In this document: piece after piece, positions 48,491 to 60,166 of the stretch
Layout of the letters: the number at the start of each line of letters is the position of its first letter
How positions within the stretch are numbered: position 1 is the first letter of the stretch
The notes under the pieces: generated by a model
Told to the model about the DNA's origin: nothing
Seen by the model: the letters and a program-made list of their open reading frames with translations, nothing else
The model's database searches: none
Program-made: the position numbers and the translations under genes
Origin: Pantoea sp. 1.19
Lineage (GTDB): Bacteria > Pseudomonadota > Gammaproteobacteria > Enterobacterales > Enterobacteriaceae
NCBI RefSeq assembly: GCF_001922585.1
Contig: NZ_MRBS01000009.1
Span: 91,953 to 155,952, forward strand
Direction: 5' to 3'
Length of the DNA: 64,000 nucleotides

Positions 48491-49954
48491 TTAGCGTGCC
48501 CAGCGCCGCTTCAGTCGACTTTTCAGGCTGGTATCAAACTGCCAGATATGGTCAAAAATGCGCATAATGGCCGGCTTACCGTGTCGGGACATCGCGACGG
48601 CGTGAAAGCGCTGCTGCCGATCGCGCTGCAGCTGCTGAATGCGACCGATCAGCGAATCCGGCAGACGCTGAGCAATAAAGTCAGAGAGGATCACCGCGTC
48701 GGCCTCCTGCCAGGTCGGCCCGGTCATCCGATCGCAGACCTGACTGAGGCAGGCCGCCAGATCGGTACCGCCGCGAAACTGCTGGCCGAGAAAGCGGATA
48801 GCATCCTGCAGACCGCTGGCCGCCGTGAGCTCATAGCCGATCACCTCATGCGCAAACAGCATCACGTAGCAGCGGCGTTTTTCCGCCAGCGCAACGCGCA
48901 GCAGCGCCAGGCAAAAAGCTTTGGCACAGCGCTCGTTAAAACCACCCATTGAGCCGGAGGTATCAACGCAGGCAATAAAAGGACCGCGCGGCGCATCGTC
49001 ATGATGCTGGTGGGTCACCGGGCGCATCACGGTTTTTTCCCGCCACGCATCCCCCTGCAGGCGATAGGTCATCAGGCGCTTTTCCACCAGCCGGCGGTAG
49101 AACTCCAGCTCGAGCTCGGTGATACCGAGCGTCGCCAGCTCCGGGGGCAACAGCCGCAGAATATCATCGCTCTGATGCAGCCCGCTGACCTGCTCCGGCA
49201 CGCTGTCAGGCGCCCGCACCCGCTGGTGAAACGGCTCTTCCGGTGCCGTTTCGCTCAGGATCGCCTTCGCCTCCCGGCTGCGCCCCAGCGCCTCCGCCAG
49301 CGCCAGCAGCTGCGGCTGGTCGGCGAGAAAGTCGCCGTACTGGACGATCAGCTGATGGTCACCCTGTGCGATGTGGCCGGCGGTCATGTCCCACAGACGC
49401 CCTGCCGCGGCCTCGCTGTCACCGGCCAGCGTGCTGGCCAGCTGGCCGCTCATCGCCAGCCGCTGCTGCAGTTCGGCCAGCAGCTTTTCGCGTTCCTCTT
49501 CCAGTAGCTGCTGATTGAGGGTCAGGGTTTGCAGCGTCAGACTGAGGCGCCAGCGCTGCAGAAACAGCGTCTGAAAGGCCGGCGTGTAGCCGGCGGATCG
49601 GTCGGCGTCACTCATCAGACGCGCTGCCTCTTCGCTAAACGGTGAATCGAGGGTGGTCAGCCGGAGTACCCATGCGGGCAGCCCGGCGCTGAATGCAGCC
49701 AGCGGGGCGCGCTGCGCCTGCTGAAAGGCCTGAAACTCTTCGGCCAGCGCCGGCGGAACCGGCGTATCCGTCAGGCTGGCCAGCATCTCTGCTTTCCAGC
49801 GCGGAACATCGCGCGTTAAGCGCTTTTTTAGCGCCGGAAATTTTTCAAAAAATACTGCCAATTGCGGGGAGGCCAGCAGCGCTACGATCAGCTCTTCGAT
49901 CAGTTCGTTCTCGCTGATGGCCAGCACCAGACTGAGGGTATCGAGGGTGATCAC
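48491..49954 (-). CDS. viaA: VWA-domain protein ViaA, partner of RavA
   Basis: 487 aa. The C-terminal von Willebrand A domain has the metal site DTSGSMGG and later FRGGTDL. The N-terminal half is helical and binds RavA. It stimulates RavA ATPase; the pair has been linked in E. coli to fumarate reductase, Nuo and aminoglycoside sensitivity. It overlaps ravA by 4 bp. Confidence 0.95.
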   Translation of the reverse strand: MITLDTLSLVLAISENELIEELIVALLASPQLAVFFEKFPALKKRLTRDVPRWKAEMLASLTDTPVPPALAEEFQAFQQAQRAPLAAFSAGLPAWVLRLTTLDSPFSEEAARLMSDADRSAGYTPAFQTLFLQRWRLSLTLQTLTLNQQLLEEEREKLLAELQQRLAMSGQLASTLAGDSEAAAGRLWDMTAGHIAQGDHQLIVQYGDFLADQPQLLALAEALGRSREAKAILSETAPEEPFHQRVRAPDSVPEQVSGLHQSDDILRLLPPELATLGITELELEFYRRLVEKRLMTYRLQGDAWREKTVMRPVTHQHHDDAPRGPFIACVDTSGSMGGFNERCAKAFCLALLRVALAEKRRCYVMLFAHEVIGYELTAASGLQDAIRFLGQQFRGGTDLAACLSQVCDRMTGPTWQEADAVILSDFIAQRLPDSLIGRIQQLQRDRQQRFHAVAMSRHGKPAIMRIFDHIWQFDTSLKSRLKRRWAR

Positions 49955-51444
49955 TGGCGCGCCTGCCTGAGCTGGGCGGCGACGTCCTGCAGGCTGGCCT
50001 CGATGCGCCCCAGCCAGTCGTCGCTGATAAACAGACAGCGCTGATTCTGACTGAACAGGGTGCGCTGCGCGTGCAGCTGCTGCTCGACGTCGTCCAGCGC
50101 CAGAGCGATCTCCTGCGGCATCGCTTCGGTTTGCTGCCCGGGCAGGCTCAGGCGGCTGCTCTGCAGACTGACGTCGCGCAGGGTGAGGCAGCCATCGTTG
50201 TCGACCTGCATATCCAGCGTTTGGGCAAAACCGATTCCGTTCAGCTTGCCGCGCAGCTCCCCCCCTTTTTGCAGCCAGCTCTCCAGCGCATCGCGGGCGA
50301 TAACCACGTGAGTGGCGGTAATATCGTGCAGTGGCAGCGCTTTTTGCAGCATCAGCGTCAGCTGCGGAGCCGCCAGCGACGCCGGCAGAGTAAAGTGCGG
50401 TTTGCGGCTGAACATGCCGCTTTGCTTATCCAGTCGGATGGCCTGCTGGCGATGCTGCTGCTGAGTAAGGGCCAGGCGGCGCGCGGCGATCTGCTGGAGT
50501 TTGAGCCGCAGCGGCTGCTGCTGCCACGCTTGCTGAGTGAGCAGGGCATCGATCATCTCCGACAGCAGCTGCAGCGAACTGAGATCGTGCCAGAGGCAAT
50601 CTTTTAGCAGGATCAGGTCGAGCGGGGCGATGGCGTCGCGCCCGCTGAAAAACGCACAGGCCTGCAGCAGATGCAGCGCTTTTTTCCAGCGGCGATCCGA
50701 GATGTAGGGGGCATCCGCGTGGGCCTCCAGCTGCTGGCGCAGCTGATAGATTAGCTCGAATACGTTATCCGGCAGGGTGACTTTAACGATATCCTGCTGC
50801 CATTGCTGATACTCTTCATCGCTGATACAGAGGGTGTCGGCAACCGGATTGGCATGCTCATCCTGCTGGTGGGTCAGCAGACTGCGAAAGTTCTGCTTTT
50901 CATGGACGTTATCCAGCCACAGGCGAATCAGCATCCGGTCGTAGAGCGCCTCGAGGCCGCTGTCGGCTTCGGGCAGCTCGTTGGAAGCAGTGACCAGCAG
51001 GCGCATCGGAATGGGCTGCTCCTCTTCGCCGTTGCGAAAGCGACGCTCGTTTATCGCGGTGAGCAGCGTATTGAGAATCGCCGGACCGGCCTTCCAGATT
51101 TCGTCGAGAAAGACAATTTCGGCGTCGGGAAGATAGCCTTTGGTCAGGCGCTGATAGCGTCCTTCATCTTTTAGCGCCTGAATCGAGAGCGGACCGAACA
51201 CCTCTTCCGGGGTGGAGAAGCGGGTCATCAGGTATTCGAAGGCGCGCGCGTGTCGAAAGGCATATTTAAGCCGGCGGGCAATCAGGCTTTTGGCAATGCC
51301 GGGCGGACCCAGCAGGAAGACGCTTTCGCCGCTGAGGGCCGCTAACAGACAGAGGCGAATCGCATGATGGCGTTCGTATAGCCCTTTTTCCAGCGCGTTG
51401 CTGAGGCGTGAAATTCTTTCTGCCAGTGCTGGGGAGTAAGCCAT
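49951..51444 (-). CDS. ravA: MoxR-type AAA+ ATPase RavA
   Basis: 497 aa from the ATG at 51444 ([14 protein letters not shown]), the position conserved in E. coli; an in-frame extension to 51561 is rejected. Walker A GPPGIAKS, Walker [10 protein letters not shown], sensor TASNE, then the triple-helical LARA region that in E. coli binds the lysine decarboxylase LdcI. Forms hexamers acting with ViaA. Confidence 0.96.
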   Translation of the reverse strand: MAYSPALAERISRLSNALEKGLYERHHAIRLCLLAALSGESVFLLGPPGIAKSLIARRLKYAFRHARAFEYLMTRFSTPEEVFGPLSIQALKDEGRYQRLTKGYLPDAEIVFLDEIWKAGPAILNTLLTAINERRFRNGEEEQPIPMRLLVTASNELPEADSGLEALYDRMLIRLWLDNVHEKQNFRSLLTHQQDEHANPVADTLCISDEEYQQWQQDIVKVTLPDNVFELIYQLRQQLEAHADAPYISDRRWKKALHLLQACAFFSGRDAIAPLDLILLKDCLWHDLSSLQLLSEMIDALLTQQAWQQQPLRLKLQQIAARRLALTQQQHRQQAIRLDKQSGMFSRKPHFTLPASLAAPQLTLMLQKALPLHDITATHVVIARDALESWLQKGGELRGKLNGIGFAQTLDMQVDNDGCLTLRDVSLQSSRLSLPGQQTEAMPQEIALALDDVEQQLHAQRTLFSQNQRCLFISDDWLGRIEASLQDVAAQLRQARQ

Positions 51445-51668
51445 AATCTGAATGTCATCCTGTATCGTAGTGGCATCTGTCAGCCTATGATGCGCGAAAG
51501 AGTAAACCGTCGTCAGCATTTTTCTCACGGAAGAGTGATAGCAGGATTTAATTATTTCCACCTATTTCATCAGGCTATGCATCGGTGAACGATTGTGCAT
51601 ACTGTCCGCCGTTGGCAAGGTGGTTTACTGAGCGCAATGGGGCGTTCAGTCACGAAAAAGAACAGGTT

Positions 51669-53540
51669 ATGAGCGCAAATCATAAGCAATCTCTGCCGGC
51701 GGTAACGCTGGCGGCTATTGGCGTCGTCTATGGCGATATTGGCACCAGCCCGCTGTATACCCTGCGCGAATGTCTTTCCGGACAGTTCGGTTTTGGGGTG
51801 GAAAAGGACGCTGTCTTCGGGTTTTTATCACTCATTTTTTGGTTACTGGTGATCATCGTATCGCTGAAGTACATCAGCTACGTGATGCGCGCAGACAATG
51901 CCGGTGAAGGAGGGATCCTGACGCTGATGTCGCTGGCGGGGCGCAATACCTCCTCGCGCTGGACCGCGGTGCTGGTGATCATGGGGCTGGTGGGCGGCAG
52001 CTTCTTTTATGGTGAGGTGGTGATCACGCCGGCCATTTCGGTGATGTCGGCCATTGAGGGGCTGGAGATCGCTGCACCGTCGCTGGATCCCTACATTGTG
52101 CCGCTCTCCATTGCGGTGCTGACGCTGCTGTTTATCATACAAAAACACGGTACCGGAATCGTTGGCAAGCTGTTTGCGCCGGTGATGCTGGTGTGGTTTC
52201 TGGTGCTGGCGGTGCTCGGCGCGCGCGGTATAGCGGACAATCCTGAGGTGCTGCAGGCGCTGAATCCCACGTGGGCTATCCACTTTTTTATCGAGTATAA
52301 AACCGTATCCTTTTTTGCCCTCGGCGCGGTGGTGCTGGCGATGACCGGCGTCGAGGCGCTGTATGCCGATATGGGCCACTTTGGTAAGTTTCCTATCCGT
52401 CTGGCCTGGTTTTGCGTGGTCCTGCCGTCGCTGGCGCTGAACTATTTTGGCCAGGGCGCGCTGCTGCTGGCGCAGCCGGAGGCGATCAAAAATCCGTTCT
52501 TCCTGCTGGCGCCGGACTGGGCGCTGATCCCGCTGCTTATCCTTGCTACGCTGGCGACGGTGATTGCATCGCAGGCGGTCATTTCCGGCGTTTTCTCGCT
52601 GACCCGCCAGGCGGTGCGGCTCGGCTATTTGCCGCCGATGCGCATCATTCACACATCAGAAATGGAAGCCGGACAAATTTATATTCCGGTAATAAACTGG
52701 CTGCTCTACTTTGCGGTAGTGATCGTGATAGTCAGCTTTGAGCACTCCAGCAACCTGGCGGCGGCGTACGGCATTGCGGTGACCGGTACGATGGTGCTGA
52801 CCTCCATGCTTTGTTGCACCGTGGCGGTCAAAAACTGGCACTGGAACCCGCTGCTGGTCGGGCTGATCCTCATCGGCCTGCTCTGTATTGATATTCCGCT
52901 ATTCTCCGCTAACCTGGTGAAACTATTCTCCGGCGGCTGGCTGCCGCTGACGCTGGGGCTGGTGATGTTTGTGGTGATGACCACCTGGAAGAGTGAGCGC
53001 TTCCGCCTGCTGCGGCGCATGCATGAACACGGCAATTCGCTGGAGGCGATGATCGCCTCGCTGGAAAAATCGCCGCCGGTGCGGGTGTCGGGCACGGCGG
53101 TCTACCTGTCGCGGGCGCTGAACGTGATCCCCTTTGCGATGATGCATAACCTGAAGCACAACAAGGTGCTGCATGAGCGGGTGGTGCTGCTGACGCTGCG
53201 CAACGAAGACGCGCCATATGTGCATAACGTGCGCCGGGTCAGTATTGAACAGCTGTCGCCGACCTTCTGGCGGGTCGTGGCCAGCTATGGCTGGCGGGAA
53301 ACGCCTAACGTAGAAGAGATTTTCCACCGCTGCGGCCTGGAAGGGCTGAACTGTCGGATGATGGAGACGTCATTCTTTATGTCGCATGAATCACTCTCGC
53401 TGGGAGAAAAGCGCCCGTGGTATCTGCGCCTGCGCGGCAAGCTGTTTTTGGCGCTCCAGCGTAACGCCCTGCGCGCGCCAGACCAGTTTGAGATCCCGCC
53501 CAATCGGGTGATCGAGCTGGGCACCCAGATTGAAATTTAA
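51669..53540 (+). CDS. kup: Low-affinity potassium transporter Kup
   Basis: 623 aa from ATG 51669 with AGG upstream; the earlier in-frame start at 51585 is not conserved. About 12 transmembrane helices, with the signature [17 protein letters not shown] at the N-terminus and [13 protein letters not shown]. Potassium:proton symport at the inner membrane, the main low-pH uptake route. Divergent from ravA. Confidence 0.97.
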   Translation: MSANHKQSLPAVTLAAIGVVYGDIGTSPLYTLRECLSGQFGFGVEKDAVFGFLSLIFWLLVIIVSLKYISYVMRADNAGEGGILTLMSLAGRNTSSRWTAVLVIMGLVGGSFFYGEVVITPAISVMSAIEGLEIAAPSLDPYIVPLSIAVLTLLFIIQKHGTGIVGKLFAPVMLVWFLVLAVLGARGIADNPEVLQALNPTWAIHFFIEYKTVSFFALGAVVLAMTGVEALYADMGHFGKFPIRLAWFCVVLPSLALNYFGQGALLLAQPEAIKNPFFLLAPDWALIPLLILATLATVIASQAVISGVFSLTRQAVRLGYLPPMRIIHTSEMEAGQIYIPVINWLLYFAVVIVIVSFEHSSNLAAAYGIAVTGTMVLTSMLCCTVAVKNWHWNPLLVGLILIGLLCIDIPLFSANLVKLFSGGWLPLTLGLVMFVVMTTWKSERFRLLRRMHEHGNSLEAMIASLEKSPPVRVSGTAVYLSRALNVIPFAMMHNLKHNKVLHERVVLLTLRNEDAPYVHNVRRVSIEQLSPTFWRVVASYGWRETPNVEEIFHRCGLEGLNCRMMETSFFMSHESLSLGEKRPWYLRLRGKLFLALQRNALRAPDQFEIPPNRVIELGTQIEI

Positions 53541-53548
53541 TCCCGTCA

Positions 53549-53574
53549 GGCTCTCTTTTCGGAGAGCCTTTTTT
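53549..53574. terminator. Bidirectional terminator between kup and qseC
   Basis: GGCTCTC/GAGAGCC stem with a 6-base loop followed by TTTTTT on the plus strand, just past the kup stop. It lies against the end of the convergent qseC gene and may serve both. Confidence 0.8.
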
Positions 53575-54922
53575 ATCCCCGAACGGTGACGCAGAAGCCG
53601 CCGCCGGCGCGGTTACTGAAGCTTACCCGCATGCCGTGCAGAGCGGCAATCTGCATCACGATGGAGAGACCCAGCCCGCTGCCGGTTTTTTGCTGGCCCG
53701 GTGGCCGCCAGAAGCGTTCGCCAAGACGCGTCAGCGCGGCGGGATCGACCCCGGGTCCGTCGTCGCAAATTTGCCAGCCCTGCGGCTGCAGGCTGACCGT
53801 AATGGTGCCGCCGGGCCGGCCATAGCGAATGGCGTTATCCAGCAGATTACGCAGCAGCAGGCCCAGCAGCAGCGGATAGCCCTGGCGCATCACTGGCCGA
53901 TCGGGTGCCTGCAGCGTCAGGCTGACGTCGGCCGCCTGCGCCACCGAATAGTGATCTGCCAACTGCTGCCGGGTCAGCGCCAGCAGATCAATGTGCTGCC
54001 GTTCGCTATTGGGCTGGGTATCGTCAAGTCGCGCCAGAGTGAGCAGCTGATCGACCAGCCGGGTGGCGCGATCGATACCGGTATGAAGCTGGGTCAGCGC
54101 GTGCTGTCGCAGGGCGGGATTCTCATCGGCCAGCTGCAGGACCTCACTCTGCACTTTCAGCGCCGCCAGCGGGCTGCGCAGTTCGTGGGCCGCATCGGAG
54201 GTGAAGCGCCGTTCGCGCTGCAGCAGATCGTCGGTGCGGGCGAACAGCTGATTGAGCGCGTCAACCGTGGGGCGGATTTCGGTGGGCAGCGCGGCGGTGG
54301 CGAGGGGCGCACCGTCGTCGGGGGCGCGCTGCCGCAGGGTGCGGGTCAGGCGCTTAAGCGGGGCCAGCTGGTGGGTTACCAGCCAGAACAGCAGCGCGAG
54401 CATGAGCGGCGTCGCATACAGCCACGGCTGCAGATTGCTGATCACGATGTCGCGGGTCATATCGTCACGCGCTTCCCACTCCTGGCCGACGGCCACTACA
54501 TAGCGGCGGTTCGCGCTGGTTAGCCAGACGAAGCGCCAGGGATCGTCATCGTCTGCTAACTGGCCATCGCGAAAGCCCTCGCGCTGGTCGTCGAAGCGAA
54601 AACGGCGGCCGTTATCACCGTCGTTCAGGACCATCCTGCCGTCGCGAGTAAAAATGGCAAAGGCCAGTACATCATCATCCTGCTCACCGCGATGGTGGTG
54701 CAGCAGATGTTTACTTTTCGGCAGCGTCAGGGGCGTCCCGGACAGGGCGCTGTCTGGCAGTGTGGTCAGCCGCTTGGCAAACAGCATCTGCTGCGTATCA
54801 AAGAGCGCGTTGATTTTTTCCCGGGTTTGGTACCAGGCGCCCACGGCGGCGAGTGTCCAGCACATCAGGGTGAGTAGAGTGAATCCCAGCAGCAGGCGAC
54901 TGCGTAGACTGAGCATTCTCAC
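53573..54922 (-). CDS. qseC: Sensor histidine kinase QseC
   Basis: 449 aa, the same length as E. coli QseC. Two transmembrane helices (about 10-30 and 160-183) flank a periplasmic domain with [18 protein letters not shown] and DDPWRFVW. Phospho-acceptor His246 in [12 protein letters not shown]-binding [10 protein letters not shown] and GSGLGLSIV. Acts with QseB (PreAB in Salmonella); proposed signals include adrenergic or AI-3-type compounds. ATGA overlap with qseB. Confidence 0.92.
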   Translation of the reverse strand: MRMLSLRSRLLLGFTLLTLMCWTLAAVGAWYQTREKINALFDTQQMLFAKRLTTLPDSALSGTPLTLPKSKHLLHHHRGEQDDDVLAFAIFTRDGRMVLNDGDNGRRFRFDDQREGFRDGQLADDDDPWRFVWLTSANRRYVVAVGQEWEARDDMTRDIVISNLQPWLYATPLMLALLFWLVTHQLAPLKRLTRTLRQRAPDDGAPLATAALPTEIRPTVDALNQLFARTDDLLQRERRFTSDAAHELRSPLAALKVQSEVLQLADENPALRQHALTQLHTGIDRATRLVDQLLTLARLDDTQPNSERQHIDLLALTRQQLADHYSVAQAADVSLTLQAPDRPVMRQGYPLLLGLLLRNLLDNAIRYGRPGGTITVSLQPQGWQICDDGPGVDPAALTRLGERFWRPPGQQKTGSGLGLSIVMQIAALHGMRVSFSNRAGGGFCVTVRG

Positions 54923-55581
54923 GGTGCGGCGCCCAGCGTGTAGCCGACGCCGTGCACTGTGCGAATAGCTTCGCTGCCCAGCTTTTTACGCAGGTGATGG
55001 ATATGTACTTCGATGGCGTTACTGGAGACGTCATTGTCCCAGCTGTAGAGTTTCTCTTCCAGCTGAGCGCGGGTCATCACCCGGCCGCGATGGCGCAGCA
55101 GCAGCTCCAGCAGCATCATTTCCCGTCCGGTCAGCGCCAGCGGTTTGCCGTGCAGCGTGGCCTGATGCGCCGCCGGATCTATGCTCAGTCCCCCGTGGGT
55201 GATGAGCGGCTGCAGCTGCCCGTGGCGACGCCGGATGAGTGCCTGCAGGCGGGCGGCCACTTCCGCCAGTGCGAAGGGCTTGCACAGGTAGTCGTCCGCC
55301 CCCTGTTGCAAACCTGCGACCCGCTGCGCCAGCGCGTCGCGGGCGGTGAGGATCAGTACCGGCTCATCGCGGCCGGCCGTGCGCCACTGGTGTAAAATCG
55401 CCAGCCCGTCAAGACCAGGCAGCGTCAGGTCCAGCAGTACGGCATCATACCCGGCAGCCGTCAGAGCCTGATGTCCCAGCTCGCCGTCGGTGAACCAGTC
55501 GACGACAAAACCCAGCTGAGTCAGTCCCATTTTCAGGCCGTCACCAATTTGCGGATCATCTTCAATGACTAAAATACGCAT
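54919..55581 (-). CDS. qseB: Response regulator QseB
   Basis: 220 aa, OmpR family. Phospho-acceptor Asp51 (VLLDLTLPG), Lys in YLCKPFA, and C-terminal winged helix ending VHGVGYTLG. First gene of qseBC, divergent from ygiW; likely autoregulated through the CTTAAG/GTTAAG repeats between them. Confidence 0.92.
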   Translation of the reverse strand: MRILVIEDDPQIGDGLKMGLTQLGFVVDWFTDGELGHQALTAAGYDAVLLDLTLPGLDGLAILHQWRTAGRDEPVLILTARDALAQRVAGLQQGADDYLCKPFALAEVAARLQALIRRRHGQLQPLITHGGLSIDPAAHQATLHGKPLALTGREMMLLELLLRHRGRVMTRAQLEEKLYSWDNDVSSNAIEVHIHHLRKKLGSEAIRTVHGVGYTLGAAP

Positions 55582-55702
55582 TTGCGGCTCCTTACCTCGT
55601 CTGCGAGGTTATACGCAACCCGACGCGCGCTTGTACAGCGACCCTCGCCACTTTTGGCCTCTTTTCACCAAAAATTTATTTTTTTTCGCGCCGTCCGCCA
55701 TG

Positions 55703-55734
55703 CTTAAGATCGTGTTAAGCACGCTGTGCTTAAC
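55703..55734. promoter_or_regulatory. QseB/PmrA-type binding sites between qseB and ygiW
   Basis: CTTAAG-N5-GTTAAG, a direct repeat with an 11-bp period (55703-55719). The second half also forms a palindrome with 9-bp arms, GTTAAGCAC-gct-GTGCTTAAC (55714-55734). This matches boxes known for QseB and PmrA. Confidence 0.7.
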
Positions 55735-55770
55735 TGTATGCGAACCCACAACAAGGATCAGAGGTGAATG

Positions 55771-56163
55771 ATGAAAAAGTCTGCTGCAGTACTGGCGATG
55801 ATCGCGCTGGTTTCTACCCCTGTTTTTGCCGCACAGACGGGCGGATTTGTCGACGCTAACGGCAAACCTCAGGCGACTCAGGGCGGTTTTAGCGGCCCGG
55901 CCGCATCGCGCGCCACCGTCGCCCAGGCCAAAGAGATGAAGGATGACAGCTGGGTGACGCTGGAAGGGAATATCGTTCAGCGCGTCGGCGATGAAGATTA
56001 CACCTTCCGCGATGCCACCGGAGAGATGCGCGTGGAGATCGACCACAAGCGCTGGAACGGGCAGAACGTTTCGCCCACCGATAAAGTTCGCCTGACCGGC
56101 GAGCTGGACAAAGACTTCAACGCCGTCGAGCTGGACGTGAAAGAAGTACAAAAGCTGCAGTAA
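55771..56163 (+). CDS. ygiW: YgiW/BOF-family periplasmic stress protein
   Basis: 130 aa from the second of two tandem ATGs, six bases from GAGG. Signal peptide about 1-20 (ending VFA), then the OB-fold: WVTLEGNIVQRVGDEDYTFRDATGEMRVEIDHKRWNG. Orthologue of E. coli YgiW (VisP in Salmonella), induced by peroxide and cationic stress. The divergent pairing with qseBC is conserved. A GC-rich stem (56175-56198) follows, with no U-tract. Confidence 0.93.
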   Translation: MKKSAAVLAMIALVSTPVFAAQTGGFVDANGKPQATQGGFSGPAASRATVAQAKEMKDDSWVTLEGNIVQRVGDEDYTFRDATGEMRVEIDHKRWNGQNVSPTDKVRLTGELDKDFNAVELDVKEVQKLQ

Positions 56164-56213
56164 CTCTCCCGCCATCCCCGGAGGCCGTCGCCTTCGGGGT
56201 TATCACGCCACGG

Positions 56214-56306
56214 CGAAACGTTTCGATGGCGATCACAGATCCACGCTTTTCCCGTTGTCTGACCGGCTGCTCTCTTTTTACACTCCCGATAGCGAAACGT
56301 TTCGCT
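56214..56306 (+). promoter_or_regulatory. rbs operon promoter with two RbsR operators
   Basis: Two copies of the palindrome CGAAACGTTTCG, at 56214-56225 and inside AGCGAAACGTTTCGCT at 56291-56306, with centres 79 bp apart. Between them is TTGTCT-N18-TACACT (56255-56284). The downstream operator overlaps the expected transcription start. A CRP half-site (TCACA) lies near 56233. Confidence 0.8.
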
Positions 56307-56318
56307 CCGGAGTGAATG

Positions 56319-56738
56319 ATGAAAAAAGGTACCCTACTTAATGCCACTGTCTCCGCCGCGATCGCGCGTCTGGGCCATACCGATACCCTGACGATTGCCG
56401 ATGCCGGCCTGCCCATTCCAGCCTCCGCGCAGCGGATTGATCTGGCGCTAACTCAGGGCGTTCCCGCTTTTATCCAGGTGGTGCAGGCGATCGCCGCCGA
56501 GATGCAGGTGGAGCACGCGACGCTGGCCGCAGAGATTCAGCAGCACAATTCGCCGTGTCATCAGGCGCTGTTAGCCCTGCTGACGACGCTGGAGCAGCAG
56601 CAGGGAAACCGTATCGGTGTGACCTACGTCAGCCACGACGAGCTGAAGCAGCGCAGCGCGCAGAGCCAGGCGGTGGTGCGCAGCGGCGAGTGTTCGCCCT
56701 ATGCCAACGTGATACTTCACGCCGGCGTAACCTTTTGA
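56319..56738 (+). CDS. rbsD: D-ribose pyranase
   Basis: 139 aa from the second of two tandem ATGs (56319), equal to E. coli RbsD. Conserved [17 protein letters not shown] with the catalytic His, and [13 protein letters not shown] at the end. It interconverts ribopyranose forms so that RbsK receives the furanose. First gene of rbsDACBKR. Confidence 0.97.
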   Translation: MKKGTLLNATVSAAIARLGHTDTLTIADAGLPIPASAQRIDLALTQGVPAFIQVVQAIAAEMQVEHATLAAEIQQHNSPCHQALLALLTTLEQQQGNRIGVTYVSHDELKQRSAQSQAVVRSGECSPYANVILHAGVTF

Positions 56739-56739
56739 G

Positions 56740-58257
56740 GTGGCCATGCAACCGTTACTGCAGCTGAGCGGCATTGATAAAGCCTTCCCCGGCGTAAAAG
56801 CGCTCTCCGGCGCGGCGCTGTCCGTGTATCCCGGGCGGGTCATGGCGCTGGTGGGTGAGAATGGCGCCGGTAAATCCACCATGATGAAGGTGTTGACCGG
56901 TATATATACCCGCGATGCCGGTTCGCTGATGTGGCGGGGGCAGGAAACGACATTTTCCGGGCCGAAGGCGTCGCAGGAAGCCGGAATCGGCATTATTCAT
57001 CAGGAGCTGAATCTGATCCCGCAGCTGACCATCGCCGAAAATATCTTTCTTGGCCGCGAGTACGTCACCCGCTTTGGCCGCATCGAATGGAAAACGATGT
57101 TTGCCGCCGCTGATGCGCTGCTGGCGCGGCTGAATCTGCGCTTTAACAGTCACAAGCGGGTAGGCGATTTGTCGATTGGCGATCAGCAGATGGTGGAGAT
57201 TGCGAAGGTGCTGAGCTTTCAGTCCCGGGTAATCATTATGGATGAGCCAACCGATGCACTCACCGACACCGAAACCGCCGCGCTGTTTCGCGTGATCAAC
57301 GAGCTGAAGGCCGAGGGCTGCGGCATCGTATACATCTCCCACCGGATGAAAGAGATTTTTGAGATTTGCGATGACGTCACCGTGTTTCGCGACGGCCAGT
57401 TTATCGCCGAGCGTCCGGTTGCCTCCCTGACCGAAGCGTCACTGATTGAGATGATGGTGGGGCGCAAGCTGGAGGATCAGTATCCACGGCTGGATAAAAC
57501 ACCGGGCGGCGTCCGTCTGCAGGTGCGACACCTCAGCGGCCCCGGAGTACAGGAAGTCAGCTTCGATCTGCGCCAGGGGGAAATCCTCGGCGTGGCCGGT
57601 CTGATGGGCGCCGGACGTACCGAGCTGATGAAAGTACTCTACGGCGCGCTGCCGCGCAGCGCCGGACGGGTAACGCTGGAGGGGCGCGAGGTGAATATCC
57701 GCACGCCACAGGCGGGACTGGCGAATGGCATCGTTTATATCTCGGAAGATCGCAAGCGGGATGGTCTGGTATTGGGCATGTCGGTGAAAGAGAACATGTC
57801 GCTGACCGCGCTGCGCTACTTCAGCTATCCCGGCGGACAGCTGAAACAGGCTGAAGAGCAGCTGGCGGTAGGCGATTTTATTCGCCTGTTTAACGTGAAG
57901 ACCCCCTCCATGGCGCAGCCGATTGGCCTGCTTTCCGGCGGTAATCAGCAAAAAGTGGCGATTGCGCGCGGGCTGATGACCCGGCCAAAGGTGCTGATCC
58001 TGGATGAGCCTACCCGCGGCGTAGACGTGGGGGCCAAGAAAGAGATTTATCAGTTAATTAATCAGTTTAAAGAGGAAGGGCTGAGCATCATTCTGGTCTC
58101 TTCCGAACTGCCCGAAGTGCTTGGCATGAGTGACCGCGTGCTGGTCATGCATGAGGGGCGCCTCAGCGGCGAATTTTCCATTGAACAGGCCAGCCAGGAA
58201 GCCATTATGGCGGCGGCGGTCGGTAAGCAACCTCAGCTGGAGCAGGCATTATCATGA
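56740..58257 (+). CDS. rbsA: Ribose ABC transporter ATP-binding protein
   Basis: 505 aa with two ABC domains. The first has Walker [10 protein letters not shown], signature LSIGDQQM and Walker [13 protein letters not shown]. The second has the degenerate Walker [10 protein letters not shown], signature LSGGNQQK and [11 protein letters not shown], the usual asymmetry of this family. It overlaps rbsC by 4 bp. Confidence 0.97.
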   Translation: MAMQPLLQLSGIDKAFPGVKALSGAALSVYPGRVMALVGENGAGKSTMMKVLTGIYTRDAGSLMWRGQETTFSGPKASQEAGIGIIHQELNLIPQLTIAENIFLGREYVTRFGRIEWKTMFAAADALLARLNLRFNSHKRVGDLSIGDQQMVEIAKVLSFQSRVIIMDEPTDALTDTETAALFRVINELKAEGCGIVYISHRMKEIFEICDDVTVFRDGQFIAERPVASLTEASLIEMMVGRKLEDQYPRLDKTPGGVRLQVRHLSGPGVQEVSFDLRQGEILGVAGLMGAGRTELMKVLYGALPRSAGRVTLEGREVNIRTPQAGLANGIVYISEDRKRDGLVLGMSVKENMSLTALRYFSYPGGQLKQAEEQLAVGDFIRLFNVKTPSMAQPIGLLSGGNQQKVAIARGLMTRPKVLILDEPTRGVDVGAKKEIYQLINQFKEEGLSIILVSSELPEVLGMSDRVLVMHEGRLSGEFSIEQASQEAIMAAAVGKQPQLEQALS

Positions 58258-59228
58258 GCACTCATCCCCTTACCGCCCAACGCCGCTGGTTCAGTAAAGC
58301 CTGGTTGATGGAACAAAAATCCCTGATCGCGCTGCTGGTGCTGATTGCTATCGTCTCAAGCCTCAGCCCGAATTTTTTTACCCTTAATAACCTGTTCAAT
58401 ATCCTGCAGCAGACCTCGGTTAACGCCATTATGGCCGTGGGGATGACGCTGGTGATCCTGACTTCCGGCATCGATTTGTCGGTGGGTTCGCTGTTGGCGC
58501 TAACCGGTGCGGTAGCGGCCTCGCTGGTCGGACTGGATATTAACGCCCTGGTGGCGGTGGCAGCTGCGCTGGCGTTGGGCGCGATGATTGGGGGGATAAC
58601 CGGGATCATCGTGGCGCGCGGTAAGGTGCAGGCATTTATCGCCACGCTGGTGATGATGCTGCTGCTGCGCGGCGTGACCATGGTTTACACCAATGGCAGC
58701 CCGGTCAATACCGGCTTTAGCGACAATGCCGATCTGTTTGGCTGGTTTGGAATAGGTCGCCCGCTCGGCATTCCTACGCCTATCTGGCTAATGGCCGGCG
58801 TATTCCTGCTGGCCTGGTATATGCTGCATCACACCCGTCTCGGGCGCTATATCTATGCGCTGGGCGGCAACGAAGCGGCCACCCGCCTCTCGGGGATCAA
58901 CGTCAACCGCGTCAAAATTATCGTATACAGCCTGTGTGGATTGCTGGCGGCGCTGGCGGGGACTATTGAAGTCGCCCGTCTCTCATCGGCTCAGCCCACA
59001 GCGGGTACCGGCTATGAGCTGGACGCGATTGCGGCAGTGGTGCTTGGCGGCACCAGCCTGGCGGGCGGTAAAGGGCGTATTGTGGGTACGCTGATTGGCG
59101 CGCTGATCCTCGGCTTCCTGAACAACGGCCTGAATTTGATGGGCGTCTCTTCCTACTACCAGATGATCGTGAAAGCAGTGGTGATTCTGCTGGCGGTGCT
59201 GGTGGATAACAAAAGCAATCATGCCTAA
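58254..59228 (+). CDS. rbsC: Ribose ABC transporter permease
   Basis: 324 aa, about 8-10 transmembrane helices. Family motifs [14 protein letters not shown] and [11 protein letters not shown] are present. The membrane channel of the ribose transporter; the start overlaps the rbsA stop. Confidence 0.97.
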   Translation: MSTHPLTAQRRWFSKAWLMEQKSLIALLVLIAIVSSLSPNFFTLNNLFNILQQTSVNAIMAVGMTLVILTSGIDLSVGSLLALTGAVAASLVGLDINALVAVAAALALGAMIGGITGIIVARGKVQAFIATLVMMLLLRGVTMVYTNGSPVNTGFSDNADLFGWFGIGRPLGIPTPIWLMAGVFLLAWYMLHHTRLGRYIYALGGNEAATRLSGINVNRVKIIVYSLCGLLAALAGTIEVARLSSAQPTAGTGYELDAIAAVVLGGTSLAGGKGRIVGTLIGALILGFLNNGLNLMGVSSYYQMIVKAVVILLAVLVDNKSNHA

Positions 59229-59245
59229 CCCTACAGGACTACACC

Positions 59246-60121
59246 ATGAAAAAACTGACTGCACTGGCTCTGTTGCTCTCCTCTGCGCTGAGCGCCAACG
59301 CCCTGGCGAAAGAGAACATCGCGCTGGTGGTTTCTACTCTTAACAATCCGTTCTTTGTGGCATTAAAAGAGGGCGCTCAGAAAGAGGCTGATAAGCTGGG
59401 TTACAATCTGCTGGTGCTGGACTCGCAAAATAACCCGGCGAAAGAGCTGGCCAACGTACAGGATTTGACCGTGCGCGGCGCGAAGCTGGTACTGATTAAT
59501 CCGACGGATTCCGATGCGGTGGGCAACGCGGTAAAACTGGCAAACCAGGCGAACATCCCGGTCATCACCCTCGATCGCGTCGCGTCGGCCGGTAAGGTGG
59601 TTAGCCATGTGGCGTCAGATAACCGCTTTGGCGGCAAAATAGCCGGTGATTTTATTGCGAAAAAAGCTGGCGAAGGGGCGAAAGTGATTGAGCTCGAGGG
59701 GATTGCCGGTACTTCCGCTGCGCGTGAGCGCGGAGAGGGTTTTCAGCAGGCGGTAGCGGCGCATAAACTCACCGTGCTTGCCAGTCAGCCAGCCGACTTT
59801 GACCGGACGAAAGGGCTGAATGTTATGCAGAACCTGCTGACCGCACATCCGGACGTGCAGGCGGTTTTCGCCCAGAATGATGAAATGGCGCTGGGCGCGC
59901 TGCGGGCGCTGCAAACTGCCGGTAAAAGTGATGTGATCGTGGTGGGCTTTGACGGCACTGACGATGGTATTAAAGCAGTACAGGGCGGTAAGCTGGCGGC
60001 AACCGTGGCGCAGCTGCCCGGGCAGATCGGCGTTATCGGTGTGCAAACTGCTGATAAAGTGCTGAAGGGTGAGAAAGTGCAGGCGATCAATCCGGTCGAT
60101 CTGAAGCTGATAACCCAATAA
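59246..60121 (+). CDS. rbsB: Periplasmic ribose-binding protein
   Basis: 291 aa. Signal peptide about 1-21 (LSANALA), mature start [22 protein letters not shown]. Ribose-contacting regions [23 protein letters not shown] and [10 protein letters not shown]. Also a chemotaxis ligand carrier for Trg in E. coli. Confidence 0.97.
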   Translation: MKKLTALALLLSSALSANALAKENIALVVSTLNNPFFVALKEGAQKEADKLGYNLLVLDSQNNPAKELANVQDLTVRGAKLVLINPTDSDAVGNAVKLANQANIPVITLDRVASAGKVVSHVASDNRFGGKIAGDFIAKKAGEGAKVIELEGIAGTSAARERGEGFQQAVAAHKLTVLASQPADFDRTKGLNVMQNLLTAHPDVQAVFAQNDEMALGALRALQTAGKSDVIVVGFDGTDDGIKAVQGGKLAATVAQLPGQIGVIGVQTADKVLKGEKVQAINPVDLKLITQ

Positions 60122-60166
60122 CGACATTAACCCGGCGCCCCGCAGGGGCGCCCGCGAGGATGTAGC

